Notes: generated by a model not told the origin, from the letters alone. DNA of 5,526 bases from DASQDN01 sp035630195 (GCA_035630195.1 DASQLD010000364.1:1-5526); one strand, 5' to 3'. Numbered from the stretch's first letter, positions 1 through 5,526 are shown. A program made the numbers and translations.

Positions 1-9
1 TGACATGAT

Positions 10-366
10 TTGGATTATCGGTTCAAGACGGTAGGTCTACACTACATCACATTTCCAATTCTGCCCGATCAAAACAAAGTACTTCGTTTTTGTTCTGACC
101 TCAATTTCGATGTTTTCAGCTCAATACTGACGAACTTCGGCGACACGTTGTCGCGCATCGGCCGGGTGCGGGTTCCGGTGCTGATCATCCACGGCGATCG
201 AGATGAAGTTATCTCGTATGATTTCGGGAAACAACTCTATGAGGCGGCCAACGCACCAAAGTCGCTGTGGACGGTTCGTGGGGCGATGCACAACGACCTT
301 CACATCGTCGGGCGGGCAGAATTTCGCGATCGGCTGTCACGCTTCTATGCTTCTTGTCGGAAATAG
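10..366 (+). pseudogene. C-terminal remnant of an alpha/beta hydrolase
   Basis: The frame encodes at most 118 residues from a TTG at 10. Residues from about 36 onward read like the end of a BAAT/YfhR-type alpha/beta hydrolase: a strand leading into VPVLIIHGDRDEVI carries the acid of the triad (Asp65), and GAMHNDL carries the catalytic His94. The nucleophile elbow (GxSxG) and the whole N-terminal half, which family members of roughly 250-300 residues should have, are missing. A TGA in the same frame at 1-3 prevents extension into upstream sequence. Residues 1-35 do not look like the family and lie in an AT-rich stretch. I therefore read it as a broken or fused gene without a working triad. A frameshift close to the window edge, with the rest of the gene outside, remains possible. 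The 3' end overlaps the end of the opposite-strand dapF-like gene by 22 bp. Confidence 0.6.
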
Positions 367-1148
367 AATTCGCCTTTGGCGATGATCTCGGCAGGGCCGG
401 CCAAGTGGGCTTCGTCGCCATCCCAGTGCAGACGGAGATCGCCGGCTACTGTTCGCACCGTCACGGGACTCTTAACGAGTCCGCGCGCAACGGCAGCAGC
501 CGCAGCGCCGGTTGAACCTGTGCCGGAACTCATCGTTTCGCCGGCGCCCCGTTCGAAAAAGCGGACATCTATGGTGTTTGGATCGACGTATTTAACGAAA
601 GAGACGTTTGTGCGGTTGGGGAAACGAGGATGACGCTCGATTGCGGCTCCAATTTCCTGCCAGCCGCTCGGGAATTCATCGACGAAGATGGCACATTGCG
701 GATTGCCGACGTTCAGGATCGTTGCATCGAGGGTCCTGTCACCGATGTTGAATGGTCCATGGCTCTCAATTACTGCTGAGCCCATATTCATCTCGAAGAA
801 GTATTTGTTGTTTTCGCGATTGAGAAGCTTCAGGCGCTTCAAGCCTGCGCCAGTGACGATGTTGACGATCTCGTCTTTGTGACCCGCGTCGATCAGCATA
901 GCGGCGGCGCAGCGCGTGCCATTACCGGAAAGCTCGGAGGGACTGCCGTCGGAATTAATGAGTCGGATGGAGGCGTAAGATTCGGAGCCGGCCGGCTCGA
1001 CGAGCATCCAGCCATCGGCTCCTATACCGGTGTGGCGATCGCAGATTGCGATCGCGAGTTCGGGTAAGCCATTTAGAGGGGCTTGAGAGGCCCAAGTGAG
1101 CAGAAAATCATTTTTTGCCCCGTGCGCCTTAATAAATGGAACGATCAT
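345..1148 (-). CDS. dapF: diaminopimelate epimerase-like protein with both catalytic Cys replaced by Ser
   Basis: The 267-residue product matches the DapF fold in length and motif order: FIKAHGAKNDF at the N-terminus (Asn13), CDRHTGIGADG at 36-46, NSDGS at 64-68, SGNGTRC at 74-80, GNPQC at 148-152, RFPNRTN at 175-181, and ERGAGET at 199-205 followed by a glycine-rich turn. DapF interconverts LL- and meso-diaminopimelate in the cytoplasm for lysine and peptidoglycan synthesis, using two cysteines as acid/base pair. Here the first (CGNG in the family) is Ser74 and the second (ACGSG in the family) is Ser208, both TCC codons. Substrate-binding Asn, Glu and Arg positions remain. The start at 1148 is chosen because family similarity begins there, the ATG overlaps the upstream TGA as ATGA, and further in-frame extension would only lie in glycosyltransferase sequence. 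No Shine-Dalgarno is visible, so translation is probably coupled to the upstream gene. Family membership is secure; epimerase activity is not. Confidence 0.88.
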   Translation of the reverse strand: MIVPFIKAHGAKNDFLLTWASQAPLNGLPELAIAICDRHTGIGADGWMLVEPAGSESYASIRLINSDGSPSELSGNGTRCAAAMLIDAGHKDEIVNIVTGAGLKRLKLLNRENNKYFFEMNMGSAVIESHGPFNIGDRTLDATILNVGNPQCAIFVDEFPSGWQEIGAAIERHPRFPNRTNVSFVKYVDPNTIDVRFFERGAGETMSSGTGSTGAAAAAVARGLVKSPVTVRTVAGDLRLHWDGDEAHLAGPAEIIAKGEFYFRQEA

Positions 1149-2722
1149 GTCCGTGGGAGGGAATGGGTGCGCCGGTAAATCTCGACTGGCGGAGCGCCCT
1201 TTACCTCGACCATTTTTACACGCCGGTATTGCACCCGACCCTGGCCTAACTTCAGCAGGGCAGTGGAAAGAGAATCCCCGGAGATAGCCAGCACCCATTC
1301 GTCCCATAGGAAAAGATCGGGCCGGGCGAGTACGGCAAGGAAGTGAGGATTGTTGCCGTCGTGCAGACTCTCGCGTAGCGGGATGCCGGCTTCCCTTAGT
1401 ACTCCGGTCAAGTCGCCGAAGGAAAAAACGATACCATCTCCGCGGTGGTAGTTCGCTTTCAGATAGTCTGCGGCCTGGTGTGTCCAGGCTCGGCGCGCGA
1501 CAGAGTTTACTTCACTTTCTTTCCACGTGATCCAGGTCTCGGGACGGGGTTTGGCGAGCCAGGGCAGGATCGCGATTCCTATGAGGATGGTAGCGGCTCC
1601 CGTTCGGAATCGCTCCGGAGCGAGACTCACAAGGGCAGCGCCTCCGAATGCCAGGAGAGGGAGCGCGGCGAGGCCATAGCGCGTGTTGTAGTAGCTGAAT
1701 GGCCAGAGATGCGGCACATAGATCGGTGTGCCGGATGAGTACATGCTGAAGACGAAGAACACCGGCGGAATTGCCAGCAGCGCCAAGGCCCACCAGCCAC
1801 GTCGGATCAGAGCTGCAAGGAGACCGAGGGTTCCTATCCACGCCAGGACTGGGCCTGCGCAAAGTTTCGCTGCTGCGACATAGTATTCGATGGCTTTGGG
1901 CCAATCGTGGTCGCCTGGGTATTGCTGCATGTTCGCTGCGACAGCGCGTTGGTAGATCATTTTGGCCGAGTAATAGCCGTTGTAAAACTCAATTGCATTT
2001 CCGTAGTACCAGGCATTGTGAGCCAGCCAGTAAAGCGGCGGGATGGAGGCGATTGCGCCGAAGATGAAACCTGCGCGAAAGCCACGCGTAAACCAGAAGA
2101 TCAAGGCTACCGCGGGGATCATCGCCCAGCCTTCGTAGCGGGACAGCGTTGCGGCGCAGCAGAATAAAGCGGCGGCTACCGGATTGCCTCTGATGGTGAA
2201 AAACACGATTCCGGCGATGGCGGCTAAGAACACGGGTTCCGTCATCGGCGCGGCTTGCAGGTAGAGGATGTTCGGGTTTAGCGCGAACAGTAGCGCTGCC
2301 GAGAGTCCGGCCGCGAAACTGCCAAACGTTCGCCGGCCGATGCCGAACAGGAGTACGCCGCCGAGAACGAACGCAGCTACGCCAGGAATCGTTCCGGCCA
2401 TTCCGCTTTTCCATAGGTCAAACGAACGAACGAACGGGAGCATCAGAACATGCGGTAGTGGAAGCCAAGGGCTGCCGATCTGGTCATATCCGGGAGTCCG
2501 GCTATCGATGATGCGGCGCGCGGTGTCGAGGTGCGCCTCGGCGTCGCCGTAATAAAGCGGGTAACCCTGAGTGTGATGCCACAAGGCGGCAAGGACGCCG
2601 ATCACCGCGATTAAGACTGCGATGACGGCGTACTCCCACCACGCTGCGCCGTCCGTTGATGCTGTCGATTGTCGAGGAACTTTAGAAGTCCGTGAAGCTC
2701 TGGAACTCTTTGTAGCGCGCAT
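1145..2722 (-). CDS. GT-C type integral membrane glycosyltransferase (ArnT/PMT-like)
   Basis: The 525-residue protein has a basic, Ser-rich cytoplasmic tail (1-28), a first membrane helix at about 31-48, then an acidic loop with GDAEAHLD (Asp60, Glu62, Asp66), where GT-C enzymes such as ArnT and protein mannosyltransferases keep their catalytic acids. About nine to ten further hydrophobic segments follow up to about 391, with family-like motifs APMTEP (158-163), LSRYEGWA (193-200) and NTRYGLAALP (346-355). Residues 400-525 form a soluble C-terminal domain. Such enzymes use polyprenyl-phosphate sugars and transfer to lipid or protein acceptors on the outer face of the inner membrane; donor and acceptor cannot be read here. 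The ATG at 2722 is the only usable start before the first helix, with GGAG four bases upstream. It lies inside the end of the kinase gene (41-bp overlap), and the 3' end overlaps dapF by 4 bp, indicating one transcript. A CGTT tetranucleotide repeat lies within the gene. Confidence 0.85.
   Translation of the reverse strand: MRATKSSRASRTSKVPRQSTASTDGAAWWEYAVIAVLIAVIGVLAALWHHTQGYPLYYGDAEAHLDTARRIIDSRTPGYDQIGSPWLPLPHVLMLPFVRSFDLWKSGMAGTIPGVAAFVLGGVLLFGIGRRTFGSFAAGLSAALLFALNPNILYLQAAPMTEPVFLAAIAGIVFFTIRGNPVAAALFCCAATLSRYEGWAMIPAVALIFWFTRGFRAGFIFGAIASIPPLYWLAHNAWYYGNAIEFYNGYYSAKMIYQRAVAANMQQYPGDHDWPKAIEYYVAAAKLCAGPVLAWIGTLGLLAALIRRGWWALALLAIPPVFFVFSMYSSGTPIYVPHLWPFSYYNTRYGLAALPLLAFGGAALVSLAPERFRTGAATILIGIAILPWLAKPRPETWITWKESEVNSVARRAWTHQAADYLKANYHRGDGIVFSFGDLTGVLREAGIPLRESLHDGNNPHFLAVLARPDLFLWDEWVLAISGDSLSTALLKLGQGRVQYRRVKMVEVKGAPPVEIYRRTHSLPRT
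2421..2436 (-). repeat. four tandem CGTT tetranucleotides inside the glycosyltransferase gene
   Basis: The plus strand reads AACG four times; the coding strand reads CGTT four times and encodes part of LPFVRSFDL near residues 95-102, between the first loop and the second membrane helix. Because the unit is not a multiple of three, gain or loss of a unit would shift the frame early in the gene. Four units is short for a contingency locus, so it may be only chance. Confidence 0.6.
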
Positions 2723-3602
2723 CGATCTCCGCCCGCGTCAAAGTGCGGAAGCGCTCGACGCCAAACTTCTCGCAGCAAAAGCTGCCCATGACGGACCCGT
2801 AGATGACCGCGCGGGCGAGTTCTTTTCGATCCACATTCGAGTCTTTCAGATCGAATCCGCAAGCTGCAAGCGCGCCGACGAACCCACCGGCAAAGCAATC
2901 ACCGGCGCCCGTAGGATCGAAGACTTCTTCAAGGAGATACCCCGGCACGATGAAATATTGATCCTCGCGGAAGAGCATTGCCCCATACTCACCCCGTTTA
3001 ATAACCAATGTGTTGGGCCCCATGTCGAGGATCTTGCGCGCGGCGCGCTTGAGGTTGGTTTCACCCGAGAGCAGTCGCGCTTCGCTGTCGTTGATCAGCA
3101 GGAAATCCCATCCCTTGAGCGTGCGGAGCAACTCCTCGCGGAAGTCATTGATCCAGTAATTCATCGTGTCGCCGCCGGTAAAGCGCGTGCGGTTCATCTG
3201 TTCGCGAACGCTGCGCTGTAAGGCTGGCTGGATATTGCCGAGTAGGAGATACTCGGCGTTTTTGTAGCTCTCAGGAAGTTTGGGCTGAAAGTTGGCGAAA
3301 ACGTTGAGGTCCGTCACCAGCGTGGTTCGGTCATTCATGTCCGGCGAGTAGACGCCCTGCCAGAAGAAGGTTTTGCCCCCCGGGACACGCTCCAGGCCTT
3401 CGAGATCGATGCCACGGCTCGCCAGGAAATCGGAATCAGCGGTATCGAAGTCATCTCCGACCACTCCGACAATCTGAACCGGGTGGAAGTAGCTGGCAGC
3501 TAAGGCGATATAAGTACAGGCTCCCCCGAGCATCCGGTCCACTTTGCCATACGGCGTCTCCACTCCGTCGTACGCGACGGATCCTACTACAACAATGGGC
3601 AT
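2682..3602 (-). CDS. PfkB/ribokinase-family carbohydrate kinase
   Basis: This 306-residue, full-length cytoplasmic kinase would transfer the ATP gamma-phosphate to a sugar or nucleoside hydroxyl. The N-terminal strand MPIVVVGSVAYD is followed by GGACTYIALAAS (26-37), the glycine pair of the substrate-binding region. NDSEARLL (171-178) gives the NxxE magnesium motif, IKRGEYGA (201-208) is the strand before the ATP site, and DPTGAGDCFAGG (229-240) is the second PfkB signature, with the anion-hole glycines and the catalytic base Asp235. All key residues are intact. Substrate specificity cannot be assigned; the sequence resembles the general ribokinase-like groups rather than a classical 6-phosphofructokinase, fructokinase or adenosine kinase. 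It is the first gene of the minus-strand unit, and its stop lies 41 bp inside the glycosyltransferase gene. The ATG at 3602 sits seven bases from a TACAAT element, so the mRNA may be leaderless; no clear ribosome binding site is present. Confidence 0.9.
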   Translation of the reverse strand: MPIVVVGSVAYDGVETPYGKVDRMLGGACTYIALAASYFHPVQIVGVVGDDFDTADSDFLASRGIDLEGLERVPGGKTFFWQGVYSPDMNDRTTLVTDLNVFANFQPKLPESYKNAEYLLLGNIQPALQRSVREQMNRTRFTGGDTMNYWINDFREELLRTLKGWDFLLINDSEARLLSGETNLKRAARKILDMGPNTLVIKRGEYGAMLFREDQYFIVPGYLLEEVFDPTGAGDCFAGGFVGALAACGFDLKDSNVDRKELARAVIYGSVMGSFCCEKFGVERFRTLTRAEIDARYKEFQSFTDF

Positions 3603-3608
3603 TATCCG

Positions 3609-3637
3609 ATTGTACTCAGCGCCCCCACCGCTACAAT
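3609..3637. promoter_or_regulatory. overlapping, mirror-image divergent promoter-like elements
   Basis: ATTGTA (3609-3614) and TACAAT (3632-3637) form a perfect 6-bp inverted repeat with 17 bp between. Read on the plus strand this gives TTGTAC, 16 bp, TACAAT; on the minus strand TTGTAG, 16 bp, TACAAT. Each strand's -10-like box (5 of 6 to TATAAT) therefore covers the other strand's weak -35-like box (3 of 6 to TTGACA). Predicted starts fall at about 3644 for the phosphoesterase gene and about 3602, the kinase ATG itself, for the minus unit. The same repeat could instead be an operator half-site pair. Placement is by eye. Confidence 0.4.
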
Positions 3638-3651
3638 GAAAGCTGCATCGA

Positions 3652-4767
3652 ATGGGTTTGCGTCCTCATTATCTTCTTGACCTGATTGCGGGAACGGCAT
3701 GTGTACTCACGCTGATGGTCTATCTTTACTGGGCGAAGCGGAATTGGGTTCGTTTTCTGCTGCTTGCGGCCGGTATGGTTGTGGTGACCGGGGTGGCGAT
3801 GGGACCGATTCGCATCAGTACGCGATTTCCCAATCTGTTCGTTCAGTGGATCCGCAGTATCGCGATTTTCGTAAGCGCCTGGGTTTTGTATTCGATTCCG
3901 ATTATGGCGGTCGTCCGGTTTTCAGGGGCTCACATTCCGGGCCGAAGAGACCTTCTAAAGGGCGCGGCAGCCGCAGCGATCGCGGCGCCGCCGGTGCTTG
4001 GAGCGGCTGCGTTTCTGCGTCGAGAATCGCTCACATTCCGCGAGGTCGATATTTTCCTGCCCGGATTGCCAAAAAATCTGCAGGGACTGCGCCTTGTTCA
4101 ACTTAGCGATATTCACTTAAGCCCGTTCGTGAGCGAGTCGCTTTTGGCGCGGGCTGTCGACATGGCAAACACAACCAGCGCGCATGTGGCGTTTGTTACG
4201 GGCGACTTAATCAGCCGGAGTGGAGACCCTCTCGACACCTGTATTAAACAGCTAAAGCGGCTTCGATCTGATGCCGGAACATATGGATGCCTGGGAAATC
4301 ATGAAATTTATGCGCGCGCTGAAGAATACGTCACGATCGAAGGCGCGAAATCCGGCATGCGCTTTCTACGAGCGGAATCGGCGCCCCTTCGATTCGGCGA
4401 CTCGATTTTGAATGTTTCCGGGGTGGATTATCAGCGGCGAGGAACAAAGTACCTTGTCGGGGCAGAGCGATTTATTCTGCCAGGAGCGACAAATCTTTTG
4501 TTATCGCACAACCCTGATGTTTTTCCCGTAGCTGCCGATAAAGGGTTTGACCTTACAATTGCCGGCCATACACATGGCGGGCAAATTAATTTCGAAATAT
4601 TGCACAGCGATGTCAATATTGCAAAGTTTTTTACGCCCTATGTTTATGGGCGCTATGAGCGTCAAGGGAAATCAATATTTGTGACCCGTGGCATTGGAAC
4701 AGTTGGGGCTCCCGCGAGATTAGGCGCTCCCCCGGAGGTTGCGCTAATCCGCCTGTGCGCTTCTTAA
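3652..4767 (+). CDS. membrane-anchored metallophosphoesterase (YkuE/LpxG-like) with Tat-type motif
   Basis: The 371-residue protein begins with three hydrophobic helices (about 8-27, 34-50 and 66-88). A twin-arginine sequence RRDLLKG (98-104) follows, then an Ala-rich hydrophobic stretch to about 122. The calcineurin-like domain follows with every metal-binding motif: SDIHLS (Asp153, His155), VTGDL (Asp185), GNHEIY (Asn216, His217), LSHNPD (His286) and GHTHGG (His306, His308). This supports a two-metal phosphoesterase anchored in the inner membrane, with the Tat motif suggesting that the catalytic domain is exported. YkuE-like proteins and the UDP-2,3-diacylglucosamine hydrolase LpxG belong to this subgroup, but the substrate is not predictable from sequence. 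ATG 3652 is chosen because an in-frame TGA at 3637-3639 closes the frame upstream; a weak GAAAG lies nine bases before it. It is divergent from the kinase gene and overlaps the next gene by 13 bp. Confidence 0.88.
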   Translation: MGLRPHYLLDLIAGTACVLTLMVYLYWAKRNWVRFLLLAAGMVVVTGVAMGPIRISTRFPNLFVQWIRSIAIFVSAWVLYSIPIMAVVRFSGAHIPGRRDLLKGAAAAAIAAPPVLGAAAFLRRESLTFREVDIFLPGLPKNLQGLRLVQLSDIHLSPFVSESLLARAVDMANTTSAHVAFVTGDLISRSGDPLDTCIKQLKRLRSDAGTYGCLGNHEIYARAEEYVTIEGAKSGMRFLRAESAPLRFGDSILNVSGVDYQRRGTKYLVGAERFILPGATNLLLSHNPDVFPVAADKGFDLTIAGHTHGGQINFEILHSDVNIAKFFTPYVYGRYERQGKSIFVTRGIGTVGAPARLGAPPEVALIRLCAS

Positions 4768-5468
4768 TCCTCAGTGATATCCACGCAAACTGGGACGCCC
4801 TTGACGCGGTTCTGAATCACGCTGACGGGACCTACGACCTGGTATTAAACTGCGGCGATCTGGTGGGCTACGGACCGGAACCGAATCGCGTGGTGGATTG
4901 GTGCCGGTCAACCAACGCCGCGGTCGTTCGAGGCAATCACGATAAAGCTGCCGTCGGCTTGACCGATCTCGAGTGGTTTAACCCGGTTGCAAAAGAGGCA
5001 GCGTTGTGGACTGCGGGAATGTTGACCGATGAGAACCGGTCCTATTTGGCGACGTTGCCGATGGGTCCTAAGCTGGTCCAGGATTTCGAAATTCTTCACG
5101 GTTCGCCGGAAGATGAGGACGAATATCTCGTTGATGCATCGGATGTTGAAGGAATCGTGCCCGAACGAGCCTTGTCGTTTTTCGGGCATACTCATCTGCA
5201 AGGTGGCTTTTTGATGCATCGCCAGGGAATCCGGCCGATCACTACGCCGACGATGTTTGTGGACGAGACGGCGGCTTATCTCGTCAACCCCGGCTCAGTG
5301 GGCCAGCCCCGCGACGGTGATCCGCGGGCAGGGTATGCTCTTTACAATTCGAGCACTCGCATCGTCGAGTATCACCGGATCGACTACGATATTCAGCAAA
5401 CGGCCCGAAAAATCTTCCAGGCCGGCCTGCCCGAATTGCTGGGCATGCGATTATTTCGAGGAGCTTAG
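4755..5468 (+). CDS. small metallophosphoesterase (YfcE/MJ0936-like, calcineurin-like domain 2)
   Basis: This 237-residue soluble protein starts directly with the first metal motif, LILSDIHANWDA (Asp8, His10), followed by NCGDLVGYGPEP (Asp35), VRGNHDKA (Asn61, His62), ILHGSP (His115) and FGHTHLQG (His145, His147), and ends with VNPGSVGQPRDGD (178-189), typical of this branch. The set is complete for a dinuclear metal phosphoesterase, likely cytoplasmic since no signal is seen. Relatives act on phosphodiesters, phosphoprotein or dinucleoside polyphosphate substrates; the true substrate is unknown. The start is GTG at 4755, the only start codon placing residue 1 just before the first strand. 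It lies 13 bp inside the preceding phosphoesterase gene; GGAGG at 4734-4738 is 16 bases away, too far for normal spacing, so translation is probably coupled. The two neighbours share only superfamily motifs and are not a recent duplication. The gene ends two bases before the stop codon of a convergent frame. Confidence 0.88.
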   Translation: MRFLILSDIHANWDALDAVLNHADGTYDLVLNCGDLVGYGPEPNRVVDWCRSTNAAVVRGNHDKAAVGLTDLEWFNPVAKEAALWTAGMLTDENRSYLATLPMGPKLVQDFEILHGSPEDEDEYLVDASDVEGIVPERALSFFGHTHLQGGFLMHRQGIRPITTPTMFVDETAAYLVNPGSVGQPRDGDPRAGYALYNSSTRIVEYHRIDYDIQQTARKIFQAGLPELLGMRLFRGA

Positions 5469-5470
5469 CG

Positions 5471-5526
5471 TTACTCGAAGAGTCCGATCTGTTCCTTTGT
5501 GGCGGGTTGGGTTCGTTTCGTCGCAG
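5471..5526 (-). CDS. possible C-terminal end of a convergent gene cut by the window edge
   Basis: On the minus strand an open frame runs in from the window edge and ends with TAA at 5471-5473. Its last residues read RTQPATKEQIGLFE. A -GLF(E) tail is a common kind of C-terminus in DNA-repair and replication proteins, but about 18 codons are too few for identification. The placement two bases from the stop of the plus-strand phosphoesterase gene fits a tail-to-tail gene pair in this compact region. It could also be a chance frame. Confidence 0.35.
   Translation of the reverse strand, partial: ATKRTQPATKEQIGLFE

Noticed and set aside
1149..1307. N-terminal extension of the dapF-like frame by 53 residues
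   Set aside because: The added residues resemble no DapF and lie wholly in the transferase coding region in another frame; the ATGA overlap start at 1148 fits the family N-terminus.
1512..1904. Minus-strand frame of 130 codons within the transferase gene
   Set aside because: Arg/Pro/Ser-rich out-of-frame translation of a confidently coding membrane protein gene.
2622..3221. Plus-strand open frame of 199 codons antisense to the kinase gene
   Set aside because: Composition is typical of a reverse-strand shadow of a GC-rich gene, with no recognisable motif, and the minus-strand frame has intact PfkB signatures.
3636..3680. Fourteen-codon small frame beginning in the divergent gap (MKAASNGF...) and overlapping the phosphoesterase start
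   Set aside because: No ribosome site, its ATG overlaps the proposed -10 box, and it lacks any attenuator-like features; chance is the simplest explanation.
5450..5500. Intrinsic terminator after the second phosphoesterase gene
   Set aside because: No convincing GC-rich hairpin followed by a T-run; only two bases separate the stops of the convergent frames.
1..5526. CRISPR arrays, tRNA or rRNA genes, insertion sequences, attachment sites, riboswitches
   Set aside because: No spaced direct repeats, cloverleaf, rRNA-like sequence, transposase motif or terminal inverted repeats were seen; nearly all bases are inside protein genes.

Overview
The window is a compact, mostly coding stretch of bacterial DNA with few and tiny intergenic gaps. 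Most of it is GC-rich by eye; two hand-counted patches are clearly lower (39% at 1-120, 42% at 4561-4680). Family content and the wording of the proteins (PfkB kinase of the ribokinase-like type, GT-C membrane glycosyltransferase, YkuE-like phosphoesterase with a twin-arginine motif) fit a Gram-negative soil-type bacterium. Acidobacteriota is my best guess, by impression only, because no marker gene is present.

Layout. (1) 1-366, plus strand: the C-terminal half of an alpha/beta hydrolase, preceded by an AT-rich stretch with an in-frame stop at 1-3; probably a remnant or fusion. (2) 345-3602, minus strand: a tight three-gene unit read in the order PfkB-family sugar kinase, GT-C membrane glycosyltransferase, diaminopimelate epimerase-like protein (DapF). 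The genes overlap by 41 and 4 bp, and the last one overlaps the hydrolase remnant tail to tail by 22 bp. (3) 3603-3651: a 49-bp divergent intergenic region holding a nearly symmetric pair of promoter-like elements. (4) 3652-5468, plus strand: two metallophosphoesterases of different subfamilies overlapping by 13 bp, the first membrane-anchored with a Tat-like motif, the second a small YfcE/MJ0936-type enzyme. (5) 5471-5526, minus strand: apparently the last codons of another gene running in from beyond the window.

How the genes may work together. The minus-strand unit combines sugar phosphorylation, lipid-linked sugar transfer and an amino-acid epimerase that normally makes meso-diaminopimelate for peptidoglycan and lysine. 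A cell-envelope theme is plausible but not proven. The plus-strand pair could hydrolyse phosphoesters on both sides of, or at, the membrane.

The most notable observation is that the DapF-like protein has serine at both positions where the family has its two catalytic cysteines (Ser74 and Ser208), although the rest of the active-site framework is preserved. It is either a lineage-specific variant enzyme or a protein with a changed reaction.
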